Source: Arthrobacter globiformis
GTDB lineage: Bacteria > Actinomycetota > Actinomycetes > Actinomycetales > Micrococcaceae
Reading direction: 5' to 3'
NCBI RefSeq assembly: GCF_030818015.1
Contig: NZ_JAUSZX010000001.1
Coordinates: 4,030,001-4,094,000 of the forward strand
Length of the DNA stretch: 64,000 nucleotides
Numbering within the stretch: position 1 is the stretch's first letter; every line of letters begins with the position of its first letter. Position numbers and translations under genes: made by a program. The notes beneath the pieces are model-generated. The model did no database searches, had not been told where the DNA came from, and saw only the letters and a program-made list of their open reading frames with translations. Below are positions 18,757 to 28,642 of the stretch, one piece after another.

Positions 18757-19746
18757 CTACCGCTGAAGCAGGCGATCCTTCAGCCTGCGGTAGCGCCGGC
18801 GCAGGAGGCTCACCAGGCTGGCATCGCTGATGGCTTCCTCCAGCAGGCGCAGGCGTTCCTCGCTCCGGACGGAACGGTCGATCAGTTCCCGGAGCAGCCC
18901 TTCGGAGTAGTTCTGGCGGTTGTGGAAGTGGTGTGCTTCCCGGTCCTGGTGCTTGGTGATGTAGAGGAGGGCGCCCAGACCTGCTTCCGAGACGTAGCTG
19001 CGCAGATGCTTCTCACGCACGTCGCGGTCGAAGTCCTGGTGCGCGGTGTCCGAGACGATGACGCTGTTGCCGAGGTCGCCGGTGGATTCGCGGCGCTGGT
19101 GCCAGAAAGCCAGCGGCTCGCCGTCGATGAAGCCGATCCGGTGGGACTGGAGAACCCGCAGCTGGAACTCCCAGTCGCCCACGACGTCCAGGTCCTCGTC
19201 GAAGTAGCCGACCTCGTCATGGAGCGCCCGGCGGTACAGGAGCGAGATGGGCACGCACCGGTTGTGGCGCAGCGTGTCGAAGAGTGTGATGGCGCGGACG
19301 TCGGCACAGAAGATCTCGCGGCTGATTTCCTCGACGCTCTCGCCGACGATCCGCTCATAGACGATCTCGGTGCGGACCGCGGCGCCCGCGTCATCGGTGG
19401 CCTCCAGGTGCGCCACCGTGCGGGCCAGGAAGTCCGGGTGCCACTTGTCATCGTCATCATGGACAGCGATGTACTCGGAGTCCGACGCCTTGATGCCGGC
19501 ATTGGAGGCCCCTTCCATGCCCCGCCCCACCTCGTGGTGGATCACCAGTACCCGGCCGCCAAGTTCGTCCCTGTACTTCTCGACGACGGGGTCCACTTCG
19601 CTGGTCCGCCCGCCGTCGTTGACCAGCACCAGGAGCCAGTCCGTGAAGGACTGCGCCAGCACGTCGCGGATGGCACGGTCCAGGAGCAGCGAGCGGTTCC
19701 TGGTCCGCATGACGATGGCCACACGGGCAGAGGGCATGACTGACAT
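18757..19746 (-). CDS. Family 2 glycosyltransferase
   Basis: 329 residues, cytosolic. GT-A fold: 'VAIVMRTRNRSLLLDRAI' at the N-terminus, nucleotide-binding 'LVLVNDGG', the metal motif 'VHDDDDKWHPDF' (about residues 95-106) and a 'VGDWEFQLRVL' acceptor-region acid. The C-terminal 60 residues are charged helices. The donor and acceptor cannot be told. The gene is upstream of, and on the same strand as, the pyruvyltransferase (137 bp apart), so both probably serve one surface polysaccharide or glycoprotein glycan, perhaps on the nearby SLH protein. Confidence 0.88.
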   Translation of the reverse strand: MSVMPSARVAIVMRTRNRSLLLDRAIRDVLAQSFTDWLLVLVNDGGRTSEVDPVVEKYRDELGGRVLVIHHEVGRGMEGASNAGIKASDSEYIAVHDDDDKWHPDFLARTVAHLEATDDAGAAVRTEIVYERIVGESVEEISREIFCADVRAITLFDTLRHNRCVPISLLYRRALHDEVGYFDEDLDVVGDWEFQLRVLQSHRIGFIDGEPLAFWHQRRESTGDLGNSVIVSDTAHQDFDRDVREKHLRSYVSEAGLGALLYITKHQDREAHHFHNRQNYSEGLLRELIDRSVRSEERLRLLEEAISDASLVSLLRRRYRRLKDRLLQR

Positions 19747-19841
19747 GGCTGTATTGACCTAGCGTGAGGGAGATGATGTCACTTGAGGATATCCGACGGC
19801 AACCTGCCGGCTGGTATGTTTCACCTGCAGGGTGGCCTTAG

Positions 19842-22800
19842 TCATCCTTGCAGACCAACTCTCACGGGTGTCGCGCGGTCTGTCGTCGTTCCGTCCCCCA
19901 CGGTGCCGCTTGGATTGGTTCCCCAGCCCCACAATGACCCGTCTGTTCGCCGGATAATGGTCGAGCCGGATCCGGCCGTCAACGCCGTGGCGTCATTGAT
20001 TCCAATTTTGGCGGGCGATAATCGAACGGTTGTTGATCCGTCGCCCATTCGAACGGTCGACGGGTTACCCCAGCCCCAGATGCTGCCGTCCGAGCCAAGT
20101 GCAAAATTGACTCCTTGACCGGTCGCTACGGCGGCAACAGCGGGCAGCCCGGAAATATGCTTCGGACTACTCACGACTTCCCTTGCGCCGTCACCAAGAA
20201 TGCCGTGATACGAGCCCCACGCCCAAACTGTCCCATCGTTGAGTACAGCGAAGGTACCTTGCCCGGTGGCGATGCTGGCAACATCTGAGAGGTTAGGGAT
20301 TGGTGCGGGGTTCAGGCGGTAATCGACGCTTGACCCGTCGCCGAGTGACCCTCCATCATTCCAGGCCCAGGATAGAACTGTGCCGTCTTTGCGCAGTGCG
20401 TAACCTGTACCTCCAAACCCCACGGCGATGCTTTTCACGTTGCTCAGCCCTGTCGCGAGGACAGGTCTTGTCCGGTCGATGGTCGTTCCGTCGCCTAGGA
20501 GCCCCCAGTCATTACGACCCCACCCCCGAACTGTCCCATCTCGCATCACGGCGTATGCGCAGTTCATTCCCCCGGTTATCGAAACTACACCGGTCAGTCC
20601 TGCGATCAGAGCAGGCCGGAGACTGGTGGTTTTCGTTCCGTCTCCAAGTTCTCCCAGTGCGTTGTAGCCCCAAGCCCATACGGTCCCGTCAGATTTCAGG
20701 GCGTAGGCGCTCTGGTAGCCAGCTGCAATTGCTGTCACCGAAGTAACACCGGGTACTTTGACGGGGAGCAAGCGGTCTTGAGTTGTGCCGTCGCCAATCT
20801 GTCCGGTGCCGTTGTTTCCCCACGCCCACACGTTGCCATTTCGATCGAGTGCGTAATTAGTGGCGGCACCGCTCGCGAGGGCGACCGCGTCAAAAGGAAG
20901 GTTCGGTGCCGGCGTCGTCGGCAACTCGGTCCCGGGGAAGGTGGTGGCATAGTCCCATTGCCAGGTTTTGATTCTCCAGGTGTAGTTGCCACTGACGATC
21001 ACGGCGTCGAGCAGTTTCTTTTCAATGATGGGAACGGTGAGTTCGACGCCGATGATGACGTCGCCTCTGATGTAAAGGGACGCGTCGACTTTGTTGCCGG
21101 TCGTGGCCATGGTGATCGATGCGGAGGCACCCGCCTGCGCGCCGATTGTCAGCGTCGGCCCCGCGAAGCCGTAGATCAGGAGACCTGCCTTAAGCGTGGG
21201 TCCGAATCCCGCCTCGATCTTTCCGGTCACCGCGGCGGTCCCGTTCGGCCCGAACACCGGCGTGCTGAATTTAGTGACCGGGCCGGTGTCCACGCTTCTG
21301 AAACCGCCGTTGGATGAGTAGCGGACGCCGAAGTCCTGGCTGCGCTCAACCCCGAGATCCACCGTCAGGGACGTCGCAGCCGAAAAATTGGCTTCGAGGT
21401 AGACGGTGCCGCCCGGCCTGATCACGACAGGAATCGTGAGGACCATGAAGGTGATAGGCGCCATCTTGAGTGTGGCGAGCTCGTGTTTCATGCGGTTGTT
21501 GGTGGCGGTTTTCAAGAATGCACTCGCTGTGGCCTTTGCGCTCATCTCCGTATGCACGATCGTTGAAAATTCTTCAATTTGCACCTGGGGCCCGCCCCAA
21601 CCCCACTGAAGGTTGGTCCTGAGGGTGAAGGTCAGAGTGAAACCGACTTTCGCTTCACCGCTGAGTGAGACTCCGGCTGATGAGGCGATCGCGGCCTTGG
21701 CCTTCTGAATCGTCGATTCGGGCGTCTTGCCGAACGATAGGCAGCCTTTAACGGCGTCGCAGGTAATCGTGTCCTTCAACGCAATGTGGCTTGCAAATTG
21801 GAGGCTTTCGTCGATTGTCACCGCGAGGGGCGCGATCCCGGCAGGCCGGAGTGATTGCGCCGTCATTCTTGCCGGCGCCGCATTGAGGGGAACAACTTCG
21901 GCATCGGTCCAGCTGGATGTGGCTGTATCGGTGTAGGTGTCCAGGGACACGTCTGACCCGGTCTCTACCGTTGCAGCGGCAATTCCTTCGTCCTGCACCG
22001 TGAGTCCCGGGGAGTTGTCGCCGTCGGCCCCTGTTTCAGCGGTGGCCAGTCCCATGCTGCTATCCAGGGGCACCTCTTGGCTGAAATCAACCTGCAGGAA
22101 CACATCAGCCAGTGTCGCCGGGGTAGTCGTTGCGACGGTGGAACTGCCCACCTGGTCAACGGCCGATACTTGCCGCAGCAGTCCGTCCGGGGCTGCGGCG
22201 CTGGGTCCTTCGACGATGATCTGGCCAACCGCCAGGTCCGGGCTGTTGGCCACCGTCACCGAGGTGGGAGTGACAGACTGCACGGGGTTCACCGCCTCGT
22301 CCAGCTGCACCGCATCAGGGGAAATGATCTGCGTGGAAACTGTCGGCAGGACGGCGTTCACCAGGACGCTGGAAGAGCCGGTGTGCCCCGCCCTGTCCGT
22401 GGCGCTCACCGTGAAACTTACCTGGCCACTCTGCGGAAGGCCCGTCTCGAAAGACCAGCGGATGCCCCCCGCGGTCTGCCGCACTTTCGGTGTTCCTACC
22501 GCAGCCCCGCCCACGGTTACCAGCATTGCCGCAACGTGGGCCGTGGACGATGCCACCGTGCCTTCCAGTACGAGCTTCCCGGTCTCCCCAAGATCCACGC
22601 TGGCCGAAGACGCGGGCGAAGTAATGCTTACTTCCGGCGCCGGACCCGAGGCAGCGGGCGGCGCCGAGAGAAGGGTTCCCAACGGAAGAGCGACGGCGGC
22701 GGCAGAGCCGGAGCCGATCCTCGCCGTCGGCTGCCCCTTTCCTAAGGGAACGAACGCCAGCTGGGGCTGGGCGCCGCGTCCGGCGTCGATCACTGCCCCT

Positions 22801-24356
22801 CCAACCCCGGGAGTGGAACCCGGAGCGACATCGAGGACACTGGCGGCCGCGCCGCTGGGTTCTGCAGAAACCAGCATCAGCACGGCTTCGCTGCCGGCAG
22901 GGCCCTCCTGGGAAATCGGAGTGCCCGCTGAGGTGGCTGTGAACTTTTGGGGCGTTGGTTCGCTCGCGGGCACGAAGCTTCCGCCCACGTTCACGTTGGG
23001 TGCTGCCTGCGCGGCATCGGTGACGTACCCGCGGACGTCCATCCGCAGCGATCCCGTCCCTTTACGCAGTGAGGCATTCACGGTGCCGGTCTCGGACGGC
23101 AGCAGCATCGTCGTGATCGTCGTCACTCCGGCCCCGACGTTCAGGTCCTGATCACCGATCCGAAGAGTGTCAGGGGCTGCCAGAGTGACGGTTGCGGTAA
23201 CGAACACAGCTCGCACCTCCGTGGCCGGCACCCCTCCGGCTCCCGTAACGCCGACGTCGAAAGGGGCTGTCGAAAGCTGCGGGCCGGCGAGCTGCCGGTC
23301 CGTGTCAGCGCGCGTGACCGGCGCAGGCAGTGCGATAGTCGATCCGGGAACCGTCCCAACTCCGTCAAACGTGGCGATGAGTTGGATCGTGACCTGTGTG
23401 TCGTTCGAAGCGGACACGGTGATGGCCCCGTTAACGAGCGGCGCCAGGACGGTCGTGGAGGCAGAGGTTCCTGAGGGAACGGTAAGGGCAGGAGCGCCAG
23501 TCACGCTCACAGTGACGGCGTCCCTGGCATCCTTGACCGAAAGCCTTACCAGGCCGGCGCTGTGGCCGGTGGCCAGCGGGCCGAGATGCACGGTGCTGGT
23601 GGCCCCGGCAGCAAGTGGCCGGGCGCGCACCAGGAACCGGTACATGAACGCAGCCATCGCATCGCGGTTGACTGCCTGCAGCGGCCGGAAGGTGCCGTCC
23701 GCCCACCCGGTGGAGACCCCGGTGGAAGCGAGCCAGCCAATTTCAGTACTGAACGCCCGGCCCGCCGGAACATCCCTGAAACGGGTCCCTGTGGAGCTGG
23801 ACAGCGCAGGTTTTCCGGCGAGACGGTACATGAACGCGGCCATCGCGTCCCGGTTCACGGGCTGCACCGGCCGGAAAGATCGCCGGTTGCCGGGTTCCGC
23901 CCACCCGGTGGAGATGCCCTCCGCCGCCAGCCACGTGATCTCCTTGTAAAACAAGTAGCCGGGAGCCACATCCGTGAAGGGCGACACCTTCGGGGGCGTA
24001 AACGCCGGTTTTCCCGCCAGCCGGTACATAAAGGCAGCCATCGCATCCCTGTTGACCGCGGTAACCGGCTTGAAAGTCCCGTCCGCCCAGCCGGTGGAGA
24101 CACCGGACGCAGCCAGCCAGCCAATCTCTCGGGCGAACGCTGCACTGGTTGGAACATCCTTGAACGTCTTGCCGGCCGCACCGTCCTGAGGGTACTGCGC
24201 GTCAGAATAAACGGCCGAGGGGGCGGCCGGGTCGACAACCGCTTGGGCTGCGAAATCAGCGGCGCCGGCCGAAACCGATCCCGACAGGACTAAAGCCATC
24301 GAAACCACACCGGCACCGAAACCCGAGAAGGCTCGCCGGAACGTCGAACTGAACAT
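19842..24356 (-). CDS. Giant secreted SLH-domain protein with C-terminal RCC1 beta-propeller
   Basis: 1504 residues. Sec signal (about 8-33), then three S-layer homology domains (about 60-245), each ending 'NRDAMAAFMYR' and each with 'GWADGTFKP'-like cores. The middle (about 250-1150) is beta-rich, with 'AVTVSVTGAPALTVPSG' repeats, an Ig-like domain ('SSASVDLGETGKLVLEG') and an unrecognised part with a Cys pair ('ITCDAVKGCLSF'). Residues about 1158-1504 hold seven RCC1-type blades: 'NVWAWGNNGTGQIGDG', 'TVWAWGYNALGELGDG' and so on. SLH domains bind pyruvylated secondary cell-wall polymers in other Gram-positives, and a pyruvyltransferase gene lies about 1.2 kb away, a meaningful link. The probable role is cell-wall-bound adhesion or scaffolding. 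GGGGGAA precedes the ATG. Confidence 0.9.
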   Translation of the reverse strand: MFSSTFRRAFSGFGAGVVSMALVLSGSVSAGAADFAAQAVVDPAAPSAVYSDAQYPQDGAAGKTFKDVPTSAAFAREIGWLAASGVSTGWADGTFKPVTAVNRDAMAAFMYRLAGKPAFTPPKVSPFTDVAPGYLFYKEITWLAAEGISTGWAEPGNRRSFRPVQPVNRDAMAAFMYRLAGKPALSSSTGTRFRDVPAGRAFSTEIGWLASTGVSTGWADGTFRPLQAVNRDAMAAFMYRFLVRARPLAAGATSTVHLGPLATGHSAGLVRLSVKDARDAVTVSVTGAPALTVPSGTSASTTVLAPLVNGAITVSASNDTQVTIQLIATFDGVGTVPGSTIALPAPVTRADTDRQLAGPQLSTAPFDVGVTGAGGVPATEVRAVFVTATVTLAAPDTLRIGDQDLNVGAGVTTITTMLLPSETGTVNASLRKGTGSLRMDVRGYVTDAAQAAPNVNVGGSFVPASEPTPQKFTATSAGTPISQEGPAGSEAVLMLVSAEPSGAAASVLDVAPGSTPGVGGAVIDAGRGAQPQLAFVPLGKGQPTARIGSGSAAAVALPLGTLLSAPPAASGPAPEVSITSPASSASVDLGETGKLVLEGTVASSTAHVAAMLVTVGGAAVGTPKVRQTAGGIRWSFETGLPQSGQVSFTVSATDRAGHTGSSSVLVNAVLPTVSTQIISPDAVQLDEAVNPVQSVTPTSVTVANSPDLAVGQIIVEGPSAAAPDGLLRQVSAVDQVGSSTVATTTPATLADVFLQVDFSQEVPLDSSMGLATAETGADGDNSPGLTVQDEGIAAATVETGSDVSLDTYTDTATSSWTDAEVVPLNAAPARMTAQSLRPAGIAPLAVTIDESLQFASHIALKDTITCDAVKGCLSFGKTPESTIQKAKAAIASSAGVSLSGEAKVGFTLTFTLRTNLQWGWGGPQVQIEEFSTIVHTEMSAKATASAFLKTATNNRMKHELATLKMAPITFMVLTIPVVIRPGGTVYLEANFSAATSLTVDLGVERSQDFGVRYSSNGGFRSVDTGPVTKFSTPVFGPNGTAAVTGKIEAGFGPTLKAGLLIYGFAGPTLTIGAQAGASASITMATTGNKVDASLYIRGDVIIGVELTVPIIEKKLLDAVIVSGNYTWRIKTWQWDYATTFPGTELPTTPAPNLPFDAVALASGAATNYALDRNGNVWAWGNNGTGQIGDGTTQDRLLPVKVPGVTSVTAIAAGYQSAYALKSDGTVWAWGYNALGELGDGTKTTSLRPALIAGLTGVVSITGGMNCAYAVMRDGTVRGWGRNDWGLLGDGTTIDRTRPVLATGLSNVKSIAVGFGGTGYALRKDGTVLSWAWNDGGSLGDGSSVDYRLNPAPIPNLSDVASIATGQGTFAVLNDGTVWAWGSYHGILGDGAREVVSSPKHISGLPAVAAVATGQGVNFALGSDGSIWGWGNPSTVRMGDGSTTVRLSPAKIGINDATALTAGSGSTIIRRTDGSLWGWGTNPSGTVGDGTTTDRATPVRVGLQG

Positions 24357-24817
24357 GATTCCCCCACAATCAGCGCCACTTCACGACGCAACCGCAAACC
24401 CAGCAGACCCTCTGCCGTTAGGAACCGGCAGGCATGAACGGTAACTTCATGAAGGCAGAGAATCGGGATCAGGCTACAGCCAGCAGAACCAGGCGCCTAA
24501 GCCCCGACGCTGCAAACGCAAACATGACGCGCCAGCCAGCGCTGCCAAATTTGGTCAAAGCTAACACCGGATGTCACGCGAGCTGTGAGAATCGCGCCAA
24601 TCCTTCGGCAATATTGAGGTTGCGTTCCGGAGCAGAGTACGACGGCGGTGCTTGCCTTCCAGCCACCGAACCGCCTCCTTGGGCCGAATAGATTCTTGAT
24701 GAAACCTTGAGCGCCCCTTGGTTGCCACTTGATGTTGGAACGACATGCTCTTTTCATCGGGACCGGACAGGCGCCGCGGAAGCGGGCGACAGAGCCGCAA
24801 CAACTTCAGGGGAGACC
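24357..24817. other. Divergent intergenic region, SLH protein / SipW-type protein
   Basis: No supported gene. It should carry the promoter of the giant SLH gene on one strand and of the SipW-type pair on the other. The + strand frame upstream of ATG 24818 is open but has no signal-like sequence. Confidence 0.4.
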
Positions 24818-25285
24818 ATGGCAAAGATCGCAGGACGCAAGAAGCGCATCATCGTTACCACCGCAGTACTGGCCGCTGTCGGCGGCGGCGCCGCGTTCGC
24901 ATACTGGAGCTCAGTGGGCACCGGCTCGGGGCAGGCAGGAACCGGAACCAGCGTTCCGTTCACCGTCGTGAGCCAGGCAGCCACGGGCGGTCCCCTTTCT
25001 CCGGGCGGCCCCCAGCAGACCGTAGCCTTCACGGTGACGAACCCGGGCTCGGGTGTACAAAACCTGGCGGCCGTCGATGTTGCCATTCCCGCGGATTGGT
25101 CCGTAGGTACCACGCTCCCGTGCACGGCCGCTGATTTCACAGTCGGCACAGCCTCAGTCACCAAGGGGGCCATCAACCCCGCCGGGAATGTCCAGGGCAC
25201 CGTGACCGTCACCATGAAGAATCTCGCCACCAACCAGGACTCCTGCAAGGGAGTGACGGTACCGCTGGTCTTCTCCGCGAGCTGA
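24818..25285 (+). CDS. Small secreted beta-sandwich protein with SipW-type signal peptide
   Basis: 155 residues from ATG 24818 (AGGGGA 4 bp upstream). The N-terminus 'RKKRIIVTTAVLAAVGGGAA' is followed by 'FAYWSSVGTGSG', the W-containing motif of proteins cut by SipW-like signal peptidases (TasA/camelysin type). The mature part is a beta-rich domain ('TVAFTVTNPGSGVQNLAAVD') with two Cys ('LPCTAADF', 'DSCKGVTV') that could form a disulfide. In bacilli such proteins are biofilm fibre components; here this is inference, as no SipW gene is visible. It is followed about 95 bp later by a larger protein with a similar N-terminus. Confidence 0.75.
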   Translation: MAKIAGRKKRIIVTTAVLAAVGGGAAFAYWSSVGTGSGQAGTGTSVPFTVVSQAATGGPLSPGGPQQTVAFTVTNPGSGVQNLAAVDVAIPADWSVGTTLPCTAADFTVGTASVTKGAINPAGNVQGTVTVTMKNLATNQDSCKGVTVPLVFSAS

Positions 25286-25379
25286 AGGCACAACCGGCTG
25301 ACGTACCTGGTCACTAGCCCGCTCTTCAGTCTCCGCTGGTAGACCAGCTTTCCGCCCACCTCGCGTTCAGAAGGTAGAC

Positions 25380-27134
25380 ATGGCAGCCAACAGCACCAGC
25401 TCCACCGAGGCCCCCCGGGTGCCTCGGGCGGGGCTGGTGCTGCTTAAGCGCTCGGCCATCCGTTGCACAGCCATAGTCGCCTCGCTGCTGATGGCGGCGT
25501 TGGTGGGCGCTCCCGGCGCATCGGCCTTCTGGAAGTCCGTGGGGCTGGGAACCGGGAGCGCCGTCACCGGGTCGTTGGCTGCACCCACCGGAGTTACCGC
25601 GCCAGCCACCAATGTGGGCGCCGTGCCGGTGAGCTGGACGGCCTCCGCCGGAGCAATAGCGCCCACCGGCTACTATGTCACCCGCATCACGGGCAGCGCC
25701 ACGGCGCCGGCCTGCGGCAGCAGCCCGGCAGCCCTGCTGGCAAGTGCGTCCTGCACCGACAACGCGGTGCCTGTCGGCACTCACAGCTACGTCGTCACGG
25801 CTGTCTACCGGTCCTGGACGGCCGTCAGCCTAGCCAGCGGCAACATCACGGTGGTGCTGCCGGCAAGCAACCAGCTGGCCTTCACCCAAGGACCGAGCAA
25901 TGCGACCGCCGGAGCGGCGGTCAGCCCAGCGGTGACTGTGACGGTACGGTCCTCGGGGCTGGTCCCCGTTGCGAACGTTCCGGTGACTCTTTCAATCGGG
26001 AACAATCCGGGCTCGGGCACGCTCTCCGGCACGGTGACGGCTTCCACCAATGTGCTTGGCGTTGCCACTTTCGCGAACCTGTCCATCGACAAGGCCGGTT
26101 CGGGGTACTCACTCACGGCGTCCTCATCCGGCCTGACGCCCATCAGCAGCGGGTTTTTCAACATCACCCCGGCGGCGGCGAAGACACTGCAATTCACCAC
26201 TGCCCCCGTCTCGGGGGCAGCCTCGGCGTCGGCAAATCTTGGCCCCATTTCGGTCCAGCGGCTGGATGCCTACGGCAATTTGGTTACGGCAGGTGATCTC
26301 GCCGTCGGGCTGTCTTCCACCACAGCCGGGACCGGCATATTTTCCGCAACGGTGGGTGGCCCGGCAATCACCACCGTAACTATCCCCAACGGGTCGTCGG
26401 CTGCGTCCTTCCGCTATGGGGACACCAAAGCAGGGACGCCCACTCTCACTGCCAGCAGCACAGGCCTGGCTGCGGCTTCCCAAACGGCAACCATCACCGC
26501 CGGCACGGCCACCAAGCTCGCTGTGCTCAGCGCGCCTGTGACGGGAGCAGCGTCTGATACCGCCATCCTCGGACCCATCACGGTCCAGCGGCAGGATGCG
26601 TATGGGAACCCCGCCACGGCAGGCTCCACCACGCTGCTCCTGTCCTCCAGCTCCGGGACGTCATTCTTCGCCGCCAGTTCCGCAGGCGCGCCCGTGAGCC
26701 AGGTGACGATCGACGTCGGCTCTTCGGTAACGTCCGTCTACTACGGGGACACCAAGGCAGGTTCGCCGACAATCACGGTGAGCAACAGCAGCCTGGGCGC
26801 AGTCACTCAGACCGAAACCGTCGTGGCGGGTGCGGCATCCCAGCTCGCGTTCGAGACCGGCCCAACCCCGGTTGCCACCATCAACCAGCCTTTCAACCCC
26901 GTCATTCGTGTCCTCATGGCTGACACATTCGGCAACCCGTCCGGCACCGGTTCTGTCACCATCAGCACTAACCTCAGCACCTGCAAACTGAGCGGAACCA
27001 CGATTCAGCAGGCCGTTTCGGGCCTGGCGACCTTCACCGGACTTCAGCCTCAGGGAAGTGCTTCGAATTGCAGGCTGATTGCTACCAGTGGAACCCTTAC
27101 TGCCACGAGCAACGCGTACAGCGACAGCCACTAA
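25380..27134 (+). CDS. Secreted multi-domain Ig-like surface protein
   Basis: 584 residues. A long N-terminus with a hydrophobic segment (about 28-48) ends 'GASAFWKSVGLGTGS', resembling the SipW-type cleavage region of the upstream neighbour. Then a fibronectin-III-like domain (about 55-160) and about four Ig-like (invasin/Big-type) domains of 80-90 residues, each opening like 'LAFTQGPSNATAGA' and holding 'VQRLDAYGNLVTAG' or 'VQRQDAYGNPATAG'. No anchor or LPXTG is visible at the C-terminus. It is probably an extended stalk or adhesin cotranscribed with the small SipW-type protein. AGAAGG precedes the ATG. Confidence 0.8.
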   Translation: MAANSTSSTEAPRVPRAGLVLLKRSAIRCTAIVASLLMAALVGAPGASAFWKSVGLGTGSAVTGSLAAPTGVTAPATNVGAVPVSWTASAGAIAPTGYYVTRITGSATAPACGSSPAALLASASCTDNAVPVGTHSYVVTAVYRSWTAVSLASGNITVVLPASNQLAFTQGPSNATAGAAVSPAVTVTVRSSGLVPVANVPVTLSIGNNPGSGTLSGTVTASTNVLGVATFANLSIDKAGSGYSLTASSSGLTPISSGFFNITPAAAKTLQFTTAPVSGAASASANLGPISVQRLDAYGNLVTAGDLAVGLSSTTAGTGIFSATVGGPAITTVTIPNGSSAASFRYGDTKAGTPTLTASSTGLAAASQTATITAGTATKLAVLSAPVTGAASDTAILGPITVQRQDAYGNPATAGSTTLLLSSSSGTSFFAASSAGAPVSQVTIDVGSSVTSVYYGDTKAGSPTITVSNSSLGAVTQTETVVAGAASQLAFETGPTPVATINQPFNPVIRVLMADTFGNPSGTGSVTISTNLSTCKLSGTTIQQAVSGLATFTGLQPQGSASNCRLIATSGTLTATSNAYSDSH

Positions 27135-27342
27135 CGAGAAACGCCGGGCCGAAAAGTTCTATCTGTGGATCAGGGCGAGGCACTCGCCACCCGGGGTGCA
27201 GCATTAGTCCAAACGTTATATAAAACAAGATAGTATTTTCGATAGATTTTTCCTCTTCAACCCATAATCTGATCTCGCTCACCCTGATTGGTCTCTTGGG
27301 TGGGCTTATTCATTTGCTTTTTGACAAAAAGTTGGGGGAAGA

Positions 27343-28626
27343 ATGAAAAACGCCATTTCGCGACGCCAAATTCTCATGGCTGCAGGCGCAGCAGGAACAA
27401 TTGGAGCATTTGGACTCGCCGTGCCGGCCGCCGCTCACGCCGATGATGTCAGTGGGACGGACACGCCGCACGTTGATGAAAGCTACTTCGCCGATGAAGG
27501 TGTTTTTGTAGCGCAGGCGGCGCGGACATTGAGCACCTTTGACGGCTGGGTAGCGAACAACGAAAACCGGTACATCGATATGGATGGCGCCTACGGCGCC
27601 CAGTGTTGGGACCTCTGGGAAAACTACTGCCTCTATGTCATCGGAACTTCAGGGATCAGCACGCAATTCTCGCCCCACCGAGGCTACGCCATTGCACTTT
27701 GGGACGGTTTTGCATTCAACGGGGCCGCCGACTATTTCATTCAGATATCCGCGTCGTCTGTGCCGCAAAAGGGCGACGTCGCAATATGGCAATACGGGAG
27801 CTACTTGCCGTACTCCCATGTGGCTATGGTGATCAGTGACGCCGGCCCAAACGTTTACTGCTTTACTCAAAACCCCGGGCCGAGCGTCAAGCAGTACCTG
27901 TCCAAGCAAGGGCTGGCGGGATATTTGCGCCCCATACGCAACAACGTCCCTTCCCCGACCATAAAGTCCGCAGCAGACCTGCTCGCCGTTGACCCGTACG
28001 GCGTGCTCTGGAACTACCCAGCCTCAGGCAACGGCCGCTTTGGGGCGAGAATCCAGATCGGTCCAGGCTGGGGCAACATGGTCACCGGCTGGACCGTGGA
28101 CTGGAACGGCAACGGCATCTTCGACGTCGTAGCCAAATGGAACGACGGCAGCCTCAGACTCTACCGCGGGCAAGCCGACGGCGGGTTCGACAGCTACCAA
28201 AGCATCGGCGTCGGATGGCAGAGCATGCAGATCGCCCCCTCCCGGTTCATCAGGTCCAACGGCTTGCCCGGAATGCTGGCCAAGGATTCTTCCGGAAGCC
28301 TCTGGTACTACACGAACTCAAGCGGCGCCGCCCTGACTACGGCGGGTAAGACGCAGGTGGGCTGGAACTGGGGCGCCTGGAACATCCTCCCCATGGACTT
28401 CAACGCCGACGGCAACCAGGACGTGGTGGCAATCGACTCGTCCAACGCCATGCGGCTGTACAGGGGGGACGGTACCGGTGCCTGGCTCGGCTCCGGGCAG
28501 ATCGGATCCGGCTGGACATTCATTTCTGTGGCGTCCTCTGCAGGCTTCGCCGGCCGGGGGACACGTTCCCTCGTCGGTACGGGCTGGAAGGGATACAGAA
28601 TCTTCAACAGCCAGCGACTGGACTAG
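27343..28626 (+). CDS. CHAP-domain amidase with Tat-like signal and FG-GAP-type repeats
   Basis: 427 residues. The N-terminus 'SRRQILMAAGAAG' is a twin-arginine type signal ending 'AAAHA'. Residues about 75-200 form a CHAP (NlpC/P60-like) domain: Cys in 'YGAQCWDLWENY', His in 'YSHVAMVISDAG', and 'KGDVAIWQYGS'. Such enzymes cut peptidoglycan cross-bridges or stem peptides. From about residue 205, four to five degenerate FG-GAP repeats follow ('NGNGIFDVVAKWNDGSLRLY', 'DFNADGNQDVVAIDSS'). A GGGGGAAG ribosome site and a small hairpin (27317-27331) precede the start. Likely role: wall remodelling at sites set by the propeller. A long palindrome follows the stop. Confidence 0.87.
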   Translation: MKNAISRRQILMAAGAAGTIGAFGLAVPAAAHADDVSGTDTPHVDESYFADEGVFVAQAARTLSTFDGWVANNENRYIDMDGAYGAQCWDLWENYCLYVIGTSGISTQFSPHRGYAIALWDGFAFNGAADYFIQISASSVPQKGDVAIWQYGSYLPYSHVAMVISDAGPNVYCFTQNPGPSVKQYLSKQGLAGYLRPIRNNVPSPTIKSAADLLAVDPYGVLWNYPASGNGRFGARIQIGPGWGNMVTGWTVDWNGNGIFDVVAKWNDGSLRLYRGQADGGFDSYQSIGVGWQSMQIAPSRFIRSNGLPGMLAKDSSGSLWYYTNSSGAALTTAGKTQVGWNWGAWNILPMDFNADGNQDVVAIDSSNAMRLYRGDGTGAWLGSGQIGSGWTFISVASSAGFAGRGTRSLVGTGWKGYRIFNSQRLD

Positions 28627-28642
28627 AAGCCGGCCATTGAAG

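Noticed and set aside
27174..27188. 6-bp GC hairpin after the Ig-like protein gene
   Set aside because: Short stem, 3-nt loop and no T-run; could be chance in high-GC DNA.
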